Shown: positions 18,351-27,011, counted from the stretch's first letter. The stretch is DNA of 56,838 bases from Bacteroidales bacterium (GCA_017469845.1 JAFUFP010000037.1:1-56838), one strand, 5' to 3'. Numbers and translations: made by a program. The notes: a model not told the origin generated them from the letters alone.

Positions 18351-19621
18351 TCGGAACTGATTCGGACGAAATAGTCCCTAAGATCCTCCCAGCGGTAGTA
18401 GGGACCTGAGTATGCGGGGACAGCCTTTATGGCTGTCTCTTTTTCATTGAAGAGCATCTTGACCAGTGTCTCACCTTTGCGGTTCCGGTAGAATATCATC
18501 TGGAAATTGCTCGCCATCGGCATGTGCTCATGGCAGGACCAGCTGTCCTGGGCAGTCGCCATGGGGTAACGTACATCCATGCCGTCGATTTTCAGAAGTC
18601 CCATGAGGGGAAGGAGTCCGGAGTCATGGCCGAACCTCAGGTCGGCGGCTCTCCCGCTACCGGGAGCGAGGGCCGCATCGGCTTTCGCTATGAAGTCCTT
18701 CAGAAGATCGTGGGCGACTTCATCGCTCACATCGCCCCATTCCTTCGATCCTCCGTACTCGCCGTAGAACTTGTTGTTGCGGATCGTGGCCTGCTGGGCG
18801 AGTTCTTCCGGATCGAAATACTTGAAGATATCCGTGTCGAGGAAGTCAAGACAATCGCAGATGCAGCCGGTGAGGAAGACGGACCTCACGAACAGCTGCG
18901 GGTCGTCCAGAAGGGCTTCGGCCTTTTCAGGGGAAGTGAAGATGCTCGAGAACAGTTTGTCATAACGGCACGTCGCTTCACGAGTCGACCTCTCGTACTC
19001 TCCTGTTGCCGCGAACATTTCAGGGTTGTCGATTTCCTTGCAGATGTACGCCATGTATCTGTCTCCGGTCGAATATGTGTATTGGAGATTGGGAGCGTTG
19101 TCCTTCAAGGTGAAAGTGAAGTTTGACATGCTGATTATACACCTTTGGATCGGGCTGCTAACTATGTCGACTTCGCTCCTTTTCTTGAAGACCTCCCCGA
19201 AGCGGTCGTACATTCTCTGTGCTATAGCACGATGCTCCCTTGCCCCCAGTGGAGACAGCATCCCGATCATACCGTCATGCTCATTCACTACCTTGAAGAA
19301 CTCCCTGTAGAGGGATTCTCCGGTGGGGGAGAGAAGGCCGGCGTCCTTGATCTTCTGCAGACCCTCCTTCCCTTGGATGAAGAACGACTCCGAAGCATGG
19401 TAGCGGGAACCGTGTCTTCCGTAGTGGGAAATGTATATCGGATGGAATCCTTTCGGGGCTTTCGTGAGAGTGACATTCCCGGGATCCGGATAAGTGTAGA
19501 AGGCCCATGAAGCGACCTCGGGGTTTTCACGGATGAGGTCGAGGTAAGTCTGTCCGAAAGCGCTGATGCCCGCAAGAATGAGGATGACCGAAACGAGAAG
19601 GGGTCTGAAAGTCTTTAGCAT
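18347..19621 (-). CDS. Secreted histidine acid phosphatase (MINPP-like)
   Basis: A 424-aa clade-2 histidine phosphatase with a cleavable signal peptide (…AGISAFGQ). The phospho-accepting motif is YGRHGSRY (near residue 70), and the proton-donor HD appears in LRFGHDSGLLPLMG (near 330). This layout resembles Bacteroidota relatives of multiple inositol polyphosphate phosphatase, so phytate or another phosphomonoester in the periplasm is a likely substrate, but specificity cannot be read from the sequence. It is a single gene, convergent with deoC, with its own -7 element. Confidence 0.85.
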   Translation of the reverse strand: MLKTFRPLLVSVILILAGISAFGQTYLDLIRENPEVASWAFYTYPDPGNVTLTKAPKGFHPIYISHYGRHGSRYHASESFFIQGKEGLQKIKDAGLLSPTGESLYREFFKVVNEHDGMIGMLSPLGAREHRAIAQRMYDRFGEVFKKRSEVDIVSSPIQRCIISMSNFTFTLKDNAPNLQYTYSTGDRYMAYICKEIDNPEMFAATGEYERSTREATCRYDKLFSSIFTSPEKAEALLDDPQLFVRSVFLTGCICDCLDFLDTDIFKYFDPEELAQQATIRNNKFYGEYGGSKEWGDVSDEVAHDLLKDFIAKADAALAPGSGRAADLRFGHDSGLLPLMGLLKIDGMDVRYPMATAQDSWSCHEHMPMASNFQMIFYRNRKGETLVKMLFNEKETAIKAVPAYSGPYYRWEDLRDYFVRISSD

Positions 19622-19646
19622 TGTGGAATGTCTTTGGAGGTTTCCG

Positions 19647-19654
19647 CAAAGATA
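19647..19654 (-). promoter_or_regulatory. -7 promoter element for the histidine phosphatase
   Basis: On the minus strand this reads TATCTTTG, a full TAnnTTTG match, 25 bp before the ATG. No clear -33 TTTG is present at 19-21 bp. Confidence 0.5.
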
Positions 19655-19709
19655 TCCAATTATCGGGAATATTTGTCCTCAGAATTGATCAGGAATTCGG
19701 AAGAATATC

Positions 19710-19717
19710 TATATTTG
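19710..19717 (+). promoter_or_regulatory. Possible -7 promoter element before the Cys-lipoprotein gene
   Basis: TATATTTG matches TAnnTTTG, with a TTG 22 bp upstream (slightly long spacing). If used, it would give a leader of ~190 nt. That leader contains a short hairpin (TCGGC-AGT-GCCGA, near 19829) but no recognisable riboswitch. Confidence 0.4.
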
Positions 19718-19918
19718 CCGTGGCGACAATTTTCTCAGTCAGCCCGGGAGCGTGAGCTTACGGCCGTTCCTGACATTCCGTAACATAGGTATCAGCCTGC
19801 GGATATTTCCGCTTTTTCTTCGTGCTCGGCAGTGCCGAAGCCGTATTTAAGCCATATTGTACCTTGACCGGAATGAAACCTTTCATTTGTAAATTTTTAT
19901 CAATCAGCTTTTTTTGTT

Positions 19919-21421
19919 ATGAAAACTGTCATTTTTCCCATTTTCCGGTATGTCCGGTTTGCCGTCATTGTGCCGCTCGCGTTTATCCTTTGTTTGTCCC
20001 CTTCGTGTGTGAAGGAAACCAAACCTGTGAAGGAGTCCGTGACTGAAGAAAAGGTTCCCTTGCCGGGGCACGACGAAATCGTCCTCGGCAAAAAGGTCGA
20101 TGACCCTTATTCACTTGCGAATATGCAAAGGGCGATGTCCTCACTCGGATTCGATAAGACCCTTTCTCCGACACATGAATATGTGAGATTCCTCCCGTCA
20201 TGTGCGGAGGACCTTTCCGCTCTCATCGGGCTGGGCGTTCCTCTTTTTGACCATCCCCTTGATCATGAAATCGGGACCGAAGGTGACTACTACCATGATC
20301 CTTCATTGTCCGAGTCCTTTTATACATGGCTTTATGCGGTCTTGGAAAAAGGAACCCCTTTACCGGAAAATATAAGGCATGAACTGTTGCATGAATGCTT
20401 CATTTCCCCGGAGATGAAAGCTTCGGGGAAGGATACTCCGTCATGGGAGGCTCTTCTCAGGGAATCCTACCGTCTGACGGGAAACTACCTTTCGGAATCG
20501 GGGCATCCGAAAATGAAGGGGGGGAGTCTGGTCGTAGACGGTACTCTCACTTCCGGAGACGATATGCCTTTGGCGGGTATCAGAGTCGTGATGAACAGTT
20601 TCACGATGGTGGATTCGGACATTACTGACGGGGAGGGAAGATTCACTTCCGTTTCCCCTTTTGTCGGCAGTGTCCGCTTCAGGATTGATTTCACGGACGG
20701 GGGATGGAGTGTGGGGATGTCCGAATCGTCCAACTTGTTCTCATCCCATTCCATCGGAAGCGGAACACTTCCGTTGTCGGAGGAGACCATCTCTTCATGG
20801 TCTGATGGAAGGACAGCGGCACGTGCGGCGGCCGCTTTGGCCCTCAGGGACTATTCTTCGCTCACGGAACGAGAAGGGATTTCCCAAGTGCAACTTCCGG
20901 ATGATTTTGTGCTGCGTTTCCTTTCGGGACTGGATGCTGAAGGAACGGCCCTCCTCTCTTCCAGGGGAGTGTCTTTCCCCGGGACAGTTTTGAGCGGCTA
21001 TCTCGGTGGAAACGGATACGAGGTTGACGCCTTCCGTGCGGATGCTGTCATGGGGAAAGTGGACAGGGGGGATTTCGCGGGAACTTACATTGAAATCTCA
21101 AGGATGTTGGCGGATGCGGGGCTTTGCGGAAAGATAGGACTTTCGAGCTGGGGAAGAAGCATCTCGGGAAGGTTGTCGGCACGTCTTTGGGGCGGGAACG
21201 TCTCTGATTATGGCAGAAGTGATGAAGTGGTCCGCATGTGGTCGGATCTCGTAGCCGGAATAATGTATGAAGAGCGCTTCGGAAGGCAGTATCCGGTAAG
21301 TGAAGGGGATCATATGGAATTGCTGCCGGGGTTGTACACCGGAGGAGAAACTCTCAGCGAAATCCTTTCTCTGATAACATGGAAAACCGCCACTGCCGAT
21401 GACCTGCTACCCGTGCTCTGA
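19919..21421 (+). CDS. Predicted lipoprotein with a carboxypeptidase-regulatory-like domain
   Basis: A 500-aa lipoprotein with signal peptide and lipobox LSPSC (Cys near 30). I do not recognise the whole protein. Residues ~195-275 (GSLVVDGTLTSGDDMPLAGIRVVMNSFTMVDSDITDGEGRFTS) resemble a carboxypeptidase-regulatory-like beta-sandwich. The rest, including a Gly/Ser-rich C-terminal half, has no clear relatives that I can name. It stands alone, about 300 bp from the divergent phosphatase gene. Confidence 0.72.
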   Translation: MKTVIFPIFRYVRFAVIVPLAFILCLSPSCVKETKPVKESVTEEKVPLPGHDEIVLGKKVDDPYSLANMQRAMSSLGFDKTLSPTHEYVRFLPSCAEDLSALIGLGVPLFDHPLDHEIGTEGDYYHDPSLSESFYTWLYAVLEKGTPLPENIRHELLHECFISPEMKASGKDTPSWEALLRESYRLTGNYLSESGHPKMKGGSLVVDGTLTSGDDMPLAGIRVVMNSFTMVDSDITDGEGRFTSVSPFVGSVRFRIDFTDGGWSVGMSESSNLFSSHSIGSGTLPLSEETISSWSDGRTAARAAAALALRDYSSLTEREGISQVQLPDDFVLRFLSGLDAEGTALLSSRGVSFPGTVLSGYLGGNGYEVDAFRADAVMGKVDRGDFAGTYIEISRMLADAGLCGKIGLSSWGRSISGRLSARLWGGNVSDYGRSDEVVRMWSDLVAGIMYEERFGRQYPVSEGDHMELLPGLYTGGETLSEILSLITWKTATADDLLPVL

Positions 21422-21568
21422 TAAATCAATCTTCCATCTTTGTGGGTGGGCATAATACCGTCATACTAAAAGAACATGACCTATAAAAGATTCAGCATTC
21501 TCTGAAAGGAATAAGTAATCTGGAAGTGAGGGGCGCTGCACTAATAGCATCAGTAAACCTATAATAAC

Positions 21569-22165
21569 ATGGGAAAAGAAAATGAAGGAACAAGGGTAAT
21601 TGGCGGAATCTCTATAACAAAAGGAATGGGAGTTGTTATGACACAGGTGACGGCGATACATGCGCTTATAAATGAGAAAATGCCCACAGTGATAAGTAAT
21701 CCTGTAATACAAACCACGGCTACAATTGAGATCAACGCCATCGTCGATGCATTTATGAATAAGACAGGTATATTGAAAGGAGCATATATACAACTTGGAG
21801 ATCTGTCTGATATTCTTGTTAATGAAGTTAAAAGATTGTCAGGACTCGAAATACAAGGGAAAGCTTTATACACCAGTACCAAAACCCTAACTCATCATAG
21901 AACCGGCCAGAAACTCCTCCGTGGCAAAGTGGTCCCTATGGAAGACTTCAGGACACTTGCAGTGGATATTCTCAAAATGGATATCTACGAAAAATCGGGG
22001 GCCCTCGTATTTACGGATTATAAAAATAAATATGTTGTAAAGGTGAATCAGAAAATAAAAGTCTGTAAAGGGAAAGATATTGTGGCTAATCACATAAGTT
22101 CTTCAAGAGTGACGAGCTCTCAAGAATTTTCAAGTGGATATTCACCAATAAAAAAGACCCGATAG
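21569..22165 (+). CDS. Unrecognised protein in an AT-rich islet, possible phage-type nuclease domain
   Basis: A 198-aa protein with no signal peptide. Its base composition is clearly more AT-rich than its neighbours, as expected for transferred DNA. The C-terminal half (…LYTSTKTLTHHRTGQKLL..., then DFRTLAVDILKMDIYEK and KYVVKVN, ending with Ser/Arg-rich ISSSRVTSS) loosely resembles the PBECR-type nuclease modules found at the C-termini of phage head proteins. That is pattern memory, not a search result. The N-terminal half is unassigned, and the true start could be the later MTQVTA. It lies 417 bp before tRNA-Leu, a common integration site. Confidence 0.5.
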   Translation: MGKENEGTRVIGGISITKGMGVVMTQVTAIHALINEKMPTVISNPVIQTTATIEINAIVDAFMNKTGILKGAYIQLGDLSDILVNEVKRLSGLEIQGKALYTSTKTLTHHRTGQKLLRGKVVPMEDFRTLAVDILKMDIYEKSGALVFTDYKNKYVVKVNQKIKVCKGKDIVANHISSSRVTSSQEFSSGYSPIKKTR

Positions 22166-22534
22166 ACGATGGATTCGAGCCACTCCTTATTGCAAAATGC
22201 AATCCGAATTGTTCCCATGCATATATCGGTGTCTACCTATCAGGTCCCTTTGTGAAGCAAAAATAGTATGATTATTACAATATCCCAACATAAATATTGC
22301 AAAAGGTCCATAAATCCTCATAAAAAGTAACCAATCTACCCTACAATAATGGATTCCGGCTCGGTGTTCTCTCTGGACGTGTTTCCCCGCCCTTTTTCGG
22401 ACCCCGACCTCACCCTTACCGAAACTGAATGGATATGCCCGCGAGAACCGGAAGGCCAATTGCCCAGGTGAAAAAATAACCGATTGATTATATTCATCGT
22501 TTCCGATGTTCCCGAAACAATCTTTTTCATAAAG
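22166..22534. other. AT-rich gap without a recognisable gene
   Basis: No convincing coding frame is seen. A minus-strand frame crosses the region but runs antisense through the tRNA gene and was rejected. A long-range complementarity (TTCCGG…TTCTC near 22354 and GAGAACCGGAA near 22443) could fold, with a 7-nt bulge and a large loop. Together with the preceding 198-aa gene this may be debris of an integrated element. Confidence 0.4.
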
Positions 22535-22565
22535 TTTGCGGATACGGAAATCTTTTGTAATTTTG
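22535..22565 (+). promoter_or_regulatory. Promoter of tRNA-Leu
   Basis: TTTG, 19 bp, then TAATTTTG: an exact match to the Bacteroides promoter consensus. The mature tRNA begins 17 bp after the element, so the primary transcript would carry a leader of ~8-10 nt. Confidence 0.85.
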
Positions 22566-22581
22566 CAGTCCATTCCTGTAA

Positions 22582-22665
22582 GCGCGAGTGGCGAAATTGG
22601 TAGACGCGCTACTCTCAGGAGGTAGTGCTGTAAAAGGCGTGTCAGTTCGAGTCTGATCTCGCGCA
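22582..22665 (+). tRNA. tRNA-Leu (anticodon CAG)
   Basis: An 84-nt class II tRNA. The acceptor strands GCGCGAG and CTCGCGC pair perfectly. The D-arm has the usual GGCGAAATTGGTAGAC, and the anticodon stem CTACT/GGTAG encloses the loop CTCAGGA, so the anticodon is CAG, reading CUG. A long variable arm and the T-loop GTTCGAGTC follow. CCA is not encoded. A strong terminator starts 2 nt later, so it is transcribed alone. Confidence 0.96.
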
Positions 22666-22666
22666 C

Positions 22667-22700
22667 AAGGGCGGTTCTTCGGAGCTGCCCTTTTTGTTTT
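22667..22700 (+). terminator. Intrinsic terminator of tRNA-Leu
   Basis: AAGGGCGGTTC and GAGCTGCCCTT form an 11-bp stem (two wobble pairs) capped by a TTCG tetraloop and followed by TTTGTTTT, a textbook rho-independent terminator. Confidence 0.9.
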
Positions 22701-22780
22701 GTTCGGCCTCCACCTCTATGAAACACAAAAAACGGCCCTCATTCAGTATGAAGGCCGTAAACAAACTTTCTTTATCGGGA

Positions 22781-23398
22781 TCAGAGTTCTTTCACAAGAT
22801 CCTCTAGGGGTTTACGTTGGTCGTGGAGTTTGGTCGGATTACCTTCATGGGAGGCGGGATGACCGATTGCGAGCATGCCGTAGATCCCGTGGTCCTTGGT
22901 CTCGGGGAGGATCTCGCGGATTTTGCTGGGATCGAAATCCCATATCCACATGTTGGCCAAACCTGCGTCGGTCGCCGTGAGCATCATGTGAGTCAGGACG
23001 ATGGCGGCATCCGTTTTTGCGGCGGTCACTCCGTCGCTTTCCCTTACCCACGCTTCCTCATTGCGGCATCCTACGATAAGGACGACCGGTGCATTGTAGC
23101 ACGGATGAATGGTGCGGAGACGTGCAAGGGCGTCTTCACTCTTCACTACCCATATGCGCACCGGTTGGCAGTTTCCTGCGGAAGGGGCCATACGGCCGGC
23201 CTCCAGGATCATTTCCAGTTTGGATGCGGAAACGGGGAGATGATTGAAAGCATGGCAGGAGTAACGGCTTTCAAGAATGTTCATGAAAGCGTCTGATCCA
23301 TATTTGTGTTTCTTGATTCGGGACTCCATGTCGGAGAAGGCTGCGCGGTCCTTGACTTTTCCAAGGTCCGTCATTCTGCTTAAAAAAGACTTCTTCAT
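22781..23398 (-). CDS. Nitroreductase family protein
   Basis: A 205-aa FMN-dependent NAD(P)H oxidoreductase of the nitroreductase superfamily. The FMN-contacting opening is ILESRYSCHAF, followed by LEAGRMAPSAGNCQP, the central HMMLTATDAGLANMWI and the C-terminal LAIGHPA. The core starts near MNILESRYS (codon at 23284). The in-frame MKKSFLS start used here adds ~38 basic residues without a clear domain, and an ATG 10 codons further upstream is also possible. The substrate is unknown. Confidence 0.88.
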   Translation of the reverse strand: MKKSFLSRMTDLGKVKDRAAFSDMESRIKKHKYGSDAFMNILESRYSCHAFNHLPVSASKLEMILEAGRMAPSAGNCQPVRIWVVKSEDALARLRTIHPCYNAPVVLIVGCRNEEAWVRESDGVTAAKTDAAIVLTHMMLTATDAGLANMWIWDFDPSKIREILPETKDHGIYGMLAIGHPASHEGNPTKLHDQRKPLEDLVKEL

Positions 23399-23477
23399 TC
23401 GGCTATCAGCTTTAACTTTATTCTGCAAGATAGGAAAAAAATCCCGAATTTCTGCGCAGAAGTTTGGCGGAATGATG

Positions 23478-23485
23478 CAAAAATA
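23478..23485 (-). promoter_or_regulatory. -7 promoter element for the nitroreductase
   Basis: Minus strand TATTTTTG fits TAnnTTTG and would start a transcript just upstream of the longer nitroreductase starts. No -33 element is evident. Confidence 0.4.
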
Positions 23486-23512
23486 GTGAAAGAGTCTTTT
23501 TGTCTGTCCTCT

Positions 23513-24727
23513 CTATTCGGACCGGTCTTCCTCCAAGAGCTTTCTTTTCAGTACTTCGGAAGCGAAAGCTGCCACAGAGTGGACCCCGAGTTTCGTATAC
23601 AGACGTTTTCTGTACCAAAGGATTGTATTGATTCCGAGATTGACTTCTTCGGCAATCTCCTTGGTGCTTTTCCCTTGAACCATCAGACTCGCTATCTGTT
23701 TTTCCTTGCCGTTGAAACAGATTTCCTTGTCAGGGCTTTCAGGGCGGATTTCTTCTATGGTTTCATCCAGGACTTCCCTGGTTTCTTTCAGTTCTTTTTT
23801 CACTTTCTTGAGGTTTTCAGATATCGCGAATGCGATTATTGAAAGAACGATGATGAGTATTGCGCTGACTGCAATGACCAGGGCGTACCGGTACATCTTT
23901 TTGTAGCTGTCGCTCATGACGGCGAGAGTGTCAGCCCTTCCGACGGATTCTTCCATGGGGTGGTTGCCGTAGTATTCGTCCGCCTTGGTTAGGTACTTCA
24001 AGGCTTTGGCCGTTTTCCCGGAGTCGTTGTACCATCTGCCCAGACCGTACATGGCTTTGGCTATCATCAGAGAATCTCCCGATTTCTTCGCGAAGTCAAG
24101 TCCTTTGTCATATTCGGCCTTTGCCCTTTTGAGGTCTCCATGGTCGGCATAGACTTCCCCCATGTTCACATGGAGAGTGGAGCAGTCTTCGTTCCATCCC
24201 CATTTTTCGAAGATTTCACCAGCCTTGCCGTAGTAATGGATGAACTGCTCCACGGAGTCCTGTGCGGCATAGAAATTCCCCAATGTCCCCCAGAGACGGG
24301 ATTGCATAGCCTCCAGATCATGGGGATCATCTCCCTTGTGAGCCTCTTCATATAGATTGAGGTTGTCTGCCGCTATCCCGTAGTAAACGGCTGCGCTGTC
24401 GTACATCTCTTTGGCCCAGAAAACTTGTCCGATCAGAATGGAGACGTCGAATGCGGTTTCGGGGTCTTCCTGTTCAGTGCTGATTTTCAGGGCCTGTTTT
24501 GCGTAATAAGAGCTCTTTGTCCCGTCCAGTTGCAGATATCCCCAAGCGAGATTGGAGCAGATGGCGGCGTACTCGGCTTTATCTTTCTCCGAGGCTTTCC
24601 CGAGGGCATCCGGTGTGAATGACGAGAGCACGGTCTCCAGGGAATCCAGATTGTGCCCGCGATGATCCCCGTATCCGTATGTGAAAACGGGGATCATCAT
24701 CGTTAATATCAGCAGCAATCTTCTCAT
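23513..24727 (-). CDS. Membrane-tethered TPR-LuxR regulator
   Basis: A 404-aa protein joining an exported sensor region to a DNA-binding domain. A signal peptide (MRRLLLILTMMIPVFTYG) is followed by ~260 residues of TPR-like helical repeats, one membrane segment (~290-312), a short coiled-coil-like linker (KKVKKELKETREVLDETIEEI) and a C-terminal LuxR/GerE helix-turn-helix (GKEKQIASLMVQGKSTKEIAEEVNLGINTILWYRKRLYTKLGV). No kinase or receiver domain is present, so it would signal in one step from periplasm to DNA. It starts 13 nt after the OmpA-family gene, implying one operon. Confidence 0.9.
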   Translation of the reverse strand: MRRLLLILTMMIPVFTYGYGDHRGHNLDSLETVLSSFTPDALGKASEKDKAEYAAICSNLAWGYLQLDGTKSSYYAKQALKISTEQEDPETAFDVSILIGQVFWAKEMYDSAAVYYGIAADNLNLYEEAHKGDDPHDLEAMQSRLWGTLGNFYAAQDSVEQFIHYYGKAGEIFEKWGWNEDCSTLHVNMGEVYADHGDLKRAKAEYDKGLDFAKKSGDSLMIAKAMYGLGRWYNDSGKTAKALKYLTKADEYYGNHPMEESVGRADTLAVMSDSYKKMYRYALVIAVSAILIIVLSIIAFAISENLKKVKKELKETREVLDETIEEIRPESPDKEICFNGKEKQIASLMVQGKSTKEIAEEVNLGINTILWYRKRLYTKLGVHSVAAFASEVLKRKLLEEDRSE

Positions 24728-24740
24728 CTGGCCAAAGATA

Positions 24741-26027
24741 CTATTTCTTGACGAATTCCACTCTCCTGTTCTTGGCCCGTCCTTCATCGGTGGAGTTGTC
24801 GGCTATGGGTTCATGTGCACCTTTGCCCACGGCGGAAAGGCGGTCGGCGGAGATACCGTTGGCGACCAGGGCGGCCATTATGGCGTCGGCCCTTTTCTGG
24901 CTCAGTGGATCATTGACGGCATCGGACCCCGTGCTGTCACAGTGCCCCTGGACCTCGAACTTGATGGTCGGATCATCCTGCATTATCTTGGTGATGCGGT
25001 TGATTTCTCCGGTGGATTCGGGCTTGATGGTCGCTTTCCCCGTATCGAAGGTGATCGCATATGTGACGATCTTTCCCTCGGAAGCGAGACGGTCATAAAG
25101 CGGAACCGCTCCCTTAGCTATCCTCACATTCTTTATGAAGAAGGTGTATGGGTCCTCGTTGCTGGCGCTGAACCAGACAAACTGCGGCGCTGCGGCATTC
25201 GGAATATTGGCTACCCTTTGTTCGTCGAAGTAGATTTTGAAAGCCCTCTTGTTGAAAGAAATGGCAACGTGGTGCCATGCTTCGGTTTCGAGGTCCTTGA
25301 GCTCGTATTCTCCGTTCCTTGTGTCCCCGGAGGGCGCTTCCCAGCTGTACGTGAAATCGGTCGTGAAGGTGTTTCCTTCCCCGTTCACGATACGATGATT
25401 GAAATACAGACCGGATTCGTCACGCGCGATTCTTTCCCCTTTCGGAAGATGGGTTCTCAATTGCATCCATGAAGCCCATCCATGTTCCTGACCCCCGAAC
25501 TGGGCGTGCCATGGGGCTTCCTGACGCAGGAAGACGTCATACTCAACTGTACATTCCTCCGTGAGATAGGGTTTCCCGTCATTGAACAGCGGGGTGATCG
25601 CTCCGGCTTGGGAAATGCAGATGCATTTTTCGCCGTTGATTTCCGTAATCTGCGCTTCTCCGTCCAGGAGGTCCCACTTCGAAGGGAACTCGCCCAATGT
25701 CTCATTCTCCATCGTGTCCTCGAAAATGATGACATCTCCGGAGACGAAGTCGTAGTTGTTCCATTTTATCTGTGCACCTTGAGCGGTTGTACCTTCTTTG
25801 GCCGGGGATACCGATGTTCCCTGCTTCCCGTTCTCGGCCGCACCGCTGTCTTTGTCTTTCTTTCCTTTCCCGTTGATCAGTCCGTTTATGCCTTCTTCGA
25901 TTTTGTTGCCGACGGCGTTTTCGGTAGCGTTTTTGGCCCTTTCTTTCAACCTTTCCAGGACACTTTGTCCGCTCATCGGTGCACACCACAGTGCTACCAG
26001 GGTGAGAATTGCGATTGTTTTTTTCAT
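24741..26027 (-). CDS. OmpA-family protein with a laminin-G-like domain
   Basis: A 428-aa exported protein (signal peptide ending CAPMSGQ). Residues ~20-55 hold a polar helix (SVLERLKERAKNATENAVG) and a Lys/Gly-rich stretch. Residues ~85-300 look like a concanavalin/laminin-G-type sandwich, with the typical WHHVAISFNKRAFKIYFD strand. Residues ~310-428 form an OmpA C-terminal domain that should bind peptidoglycan (ITFDTGKATIKPES, VQGHCDSTGSDAVNDPLSQKRADAI, GKGAHEPIADNSTDEGRAKNRRVEF). It leads an operon with the membrane-tethered LuxR regulator. Confidence 0.9.
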   Translation of the reverse strand: MKKTIAILTLVALWCAPMSGQSVLERLKERAKNATENAVGNKIEEGINGLINGKGKKDKDSGAAENGKQGTSVSPAKEGTTAQGAQIKWNNYDFVSGDVIIFEDTMENETLGEFPSKWDLLDGEAQITEINGEKCICISQAGAITPLFNDGKPYLTEECTVEYDVFLRQEAPWHAQFGGQEHGWASWMQLRTHLPKGERIARDESGLYFNHRIVNGEGNTFTTDFTYSWEAPSGDTRNGEYELKDLETEAWHHVAISFNKRAFKIYFDEQRVANIPNAAAPQFVWFSASNEDPYTFFIKNVRIAKGAVPLYDRLASEGKIVTYAITFDTGKATIKPESTGEINRITKIMQDDPTIKFEVQGHCDSTGSDAVNDPLSQKRADAIMAALVANGISADRLSAVGKGAHEPIADNSTDEGRAKNRRVEFVKK

Positions 26028-26227
26028 GATTTGGGTGGTTTTGTTCATTTGTGTCAATTCCGGGATGGACCTTTCTTCGCGACCATCCGACAGTCGCTAC
26101 CGGAAAGGCATGAATACATCCCTCTGCAAAGAAAATGGAAGCCGACAACAAAAGCACCACACAAATATGTGGTTTTGGGAGGGTGGAGACTGTGGAGAAG
26201 TCATTTTCATCGGTGAAAAGAAAGATA

Positions 26228-26258
26228 TTTGCCGATTCGTAGATGCTTTGTATCTTTG
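26228..26258 (+). promoter_or_regulatory. Promoter of tadA
   Basis: TTTG, 19 bp, TATCTTTG: an exact consensus match. The last base lies only 6 nt before the annotated ATG of tadA, so transcription would start at or just before that codon. Confidence 0.8.
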
Positions 26259-26264
26259 TCACCT

Positions 26265-26702
26265 ATGGAACTTGACGAGAAATTCATGGCGGAAGCCCTT
26301 CGGGAGGCTCACCTTGCACTTGATGAGGAGGAAATCCCCATCGGTGCTGTCGTCGTTTGTCGCGGACGCATAATAGGGAAGGGGCACAATATGACAGAAA
26401 GGCTTCACGACCCCACCGCCCATGCCGAGATGATAGCTATCACTGCGGCTACTGAAGCCTTGGGAGGGAAGTATCTTTCCGACTGTACGCTTTATGTCAC
26501 GGTTGAACCTTGCCCGATGTGCGCTGGTGCTTTGGCCTGGGCTCAGGTCGGCAGAATCGTGTACGGTGCCATAGATCCCAGGAGAGGGTATTCCATGTTT
26601 TCCCCTTCACTTCTTCATCCGAGGACCCAGGTTGAGGCCGGTGTTCTGGGCGAAGAGTGCGGAACTCTCGTCAAGGAGTTTTTCAAATCAAAAAGATCTT
26701 AG
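26265..26702 (+). CDS. tadA: tRNA-specific adenosine deaminase
   Basis: A 145-aa zinc deaminase that converts A34 of tRNA-Arg(ACG) to inosine. The zinc and catalytic signature is DPTAHAEMIAI (His ligand and catalytic Glu) plus VEPCPMCAGAL (two Cys ligands). The start MELDEKFMAEALREA aligns with the usual family N-terminus. A later in-frame ATG (codon at 26286) would cut into the first helix. The consensus promoter ends 6 nt before the ATG, so the mRNA may be leaderless. It is followed 12 nt later by the TSCPD gene. Confidence 0.95.
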   Translation: MELDEKFMAEALREAHLALDEEEIPIGAVVVCRGRIIGKGHNMTERLHDPTAHAEMIAITAATEALGGKYLSDCTLYVTVEPCPMCAGALAWAQVGRIVYGAIDPRRGYSMFSPSLLHPRTQVEAGVLGEECGTLVKEFFKSKRS

Positions 26703-26714
26703 ACTTTATCCGAT

Positions 26715-27011
26715 ATGACCGTAGGAGATGATTTCAGGGTGCTGGTTGACACCACGAAGGATGGCGTACGCCATATAACAGCTGAGCCGAGCGCATTGGT
26801 GTGCTCAGCTCAGATAGATTTCGATTTAGTGGACGGAAAACTCCACAACGTAAGGTACATCCGTGGTTGCAACGGTAACCTCCAGGCGATCGGACGCCTT
26901 CTCGAAGGGATGGACTCCAATAAGGCTGTCGAGCTTCTCGACGGAGTCAATTGCAACGGTAGGGGAACGTCATGTTCCGATCAGCTTGTCCGCGTCCTCA
27001 AAAGCCTTTAG
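26715..27011 (+). CDS. TSCPD domain protein (TIGR03905 type)
   Basis: A 98-aa protein of the small TSCPD family, related to the C-terminal domain of B12-dependent ribonucleotide reductases. Recognisable are VRYIRGCNGNLQAIGRLLEGM and the near-C-terminal NGRGTSCSDQLVRVL, with Ser in place of the usual Pro of the TSCPD motif. The conserved Cys pair suggests metal binding. It is probably cotranscribed with tadA. Its last 14 nt overlap the 3' end of the convergent dehydrogenase gene. The function is unknown. Confidence 0.85.
   Translation: MTVGDDFRVLVDTTKDGVRHITAEPSALVCSAQIDFDLVDGKLHNVRYIRGCNGNLQAIGRLLEGMDSNKAVELLDGVNCNGRGTSCSDQLVRVLKSL

Noticed and set aside
19730..19918. Possible riboswitch in the long leader before the 500-aa lipoprotein gene
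   Set aside because: One small hairpin only; no known aptamer core could be recognised.
22187..22726. Minus-strand 179-codon open frame
   Set aside because: It runs antisense through the tRNA-Leu gene and its terminator, has no signal or domain, and mixes AT-rich and GC-rich stretches without protein-like composition.
24681..25472. Plus-strand 263-codon open frame over the OmpA gene
   Set aside because: Antisense to clear OmpA motifs; produced by codon bias of the real gene.
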